Assembly (NCBI GenBank): GCA_902766185.1
Contig: CACXCQ010000285.1
Span: 1 to 6,026, forward strand
Reading direction: 5' to 3'
DNA from: an uncultured Eubacteriales bacterium
Lineage (GTDB): Bacteria > Bacillota > Clostridia > Peptostreptococcales > Anaerovoracaceae
DNA length: 6,026 bases
The notes under the pieces were generated by a model. That model was not told where the DNA came from. It made no database searches and saw only the letters and a list, made by a program, of their open reading frames with translations. Position 1 is the stretch's first letter, and each line of letters starts with the position of its first letter. Made by a program: the position numbers and the translations under genes. Below, piece by piece: positions 5,970 through 6,026 of this stretch.

Positions 5970-5990
5970 TTTCGTGCCGTCGTCACGAAA
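5970..5990. repeat. Inverted repeat TTTCGTG-7 nt-CACGAAA upstream of the metK promoter
   Basis: A perfect 7-bp inverted repeat with a 7-nt spacer ends 5 bp before the -35 box. It could be a binding site for a dimeric regulator. It could also be the hairpin of an upstream gene's end, but no T-run follows on either strand. The rest of 5991-6026 shows nothing I can support as a gene. Confidence 0.5.
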
Positions 5991-6026
5991 ATGCCGGGGC
6001 GACAGACAACATCCCGCTCTCATTTC

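Noticed and set aside
5965..6026. Possible partial genes at the right edge, either strand
   Set aside because: Short open frames exist on both strands, but they have no ribosome-binding site and no recognisable residues, so no call can be supported.

Overview
All five protein genes in this window are read from the minus strand. In transcription order, from high to low coordinates, they are metK (S-adenosylmethionine synthetase), an aspartate kinase, a SLC13/ArsB-type membrane permease, a CorC/CNNM-type CBS-domain membrane protein, and the first 90 codons of secA, which runs off the left edge. The DNA is GC-rich by eye. Strong GGAGG ribosome-binding sites, sigma-A-like promoters and a CorC-SecA-MetK-aspartokinase gene set with Bacillota-type protein features suggest a GC-rich member of the Bacillota, most likely Clostridia. 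That placement is an inference from general resemblance, because no search was possible.

Layout: 5833-6026 is the metK control region. It has an excellent promoter (TTGACC, 17 bp, TATAAT) preceded by a 7-bp inverted repeat, and a leader of about 97 nt that carries two in-frame ATGs, each with its own GGAGG at 6 nt. metK follows at 4642-5832, then a 79-nt gap with three copies of GCCGGC, then the aspartate kinase (3246-4562). No promoter is visible in the gap, so metK and the kinase probably form one operon. It closes with a tandem 19-bp repeat and a strong intrinsic terminator (3153-3191). A stretch of five A-tracts at about 10-bp spacing follows, then the permease promoter with a palindrome at its start point, and the permease (1726-3003). 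The 170-nt gap at 1556-1725 holds GC-rich hairpins and a new promoter for the CorC-like gene (269-1555), whose stop codon overlaps the secA start as ATGA.

How the genes relate: aspartate kinase commits aspartate to the pathway that yields lysine, threonine and methionine, and MetK turns methionine into S-adenosylmethionine. The first operon therefore joins the entry point and the end product of one route. The permease appears to be its own transcription unit. The CorC-like protein and SecA appear translationally coupled, with no obvious shared pathway beyond the membrane.

Most of this is ordinary housekeeping chromosome. I see no mobile element, CRISPR array, tRNA, rRNA or defence system. 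The signals worth a second look are the double start of metK, the Ser-to-Arg change in a MetK signature motif, the phased A-tracts, and the small GC-rich repeats at gene ends. No gene-free stretch exceeds 300 bases.
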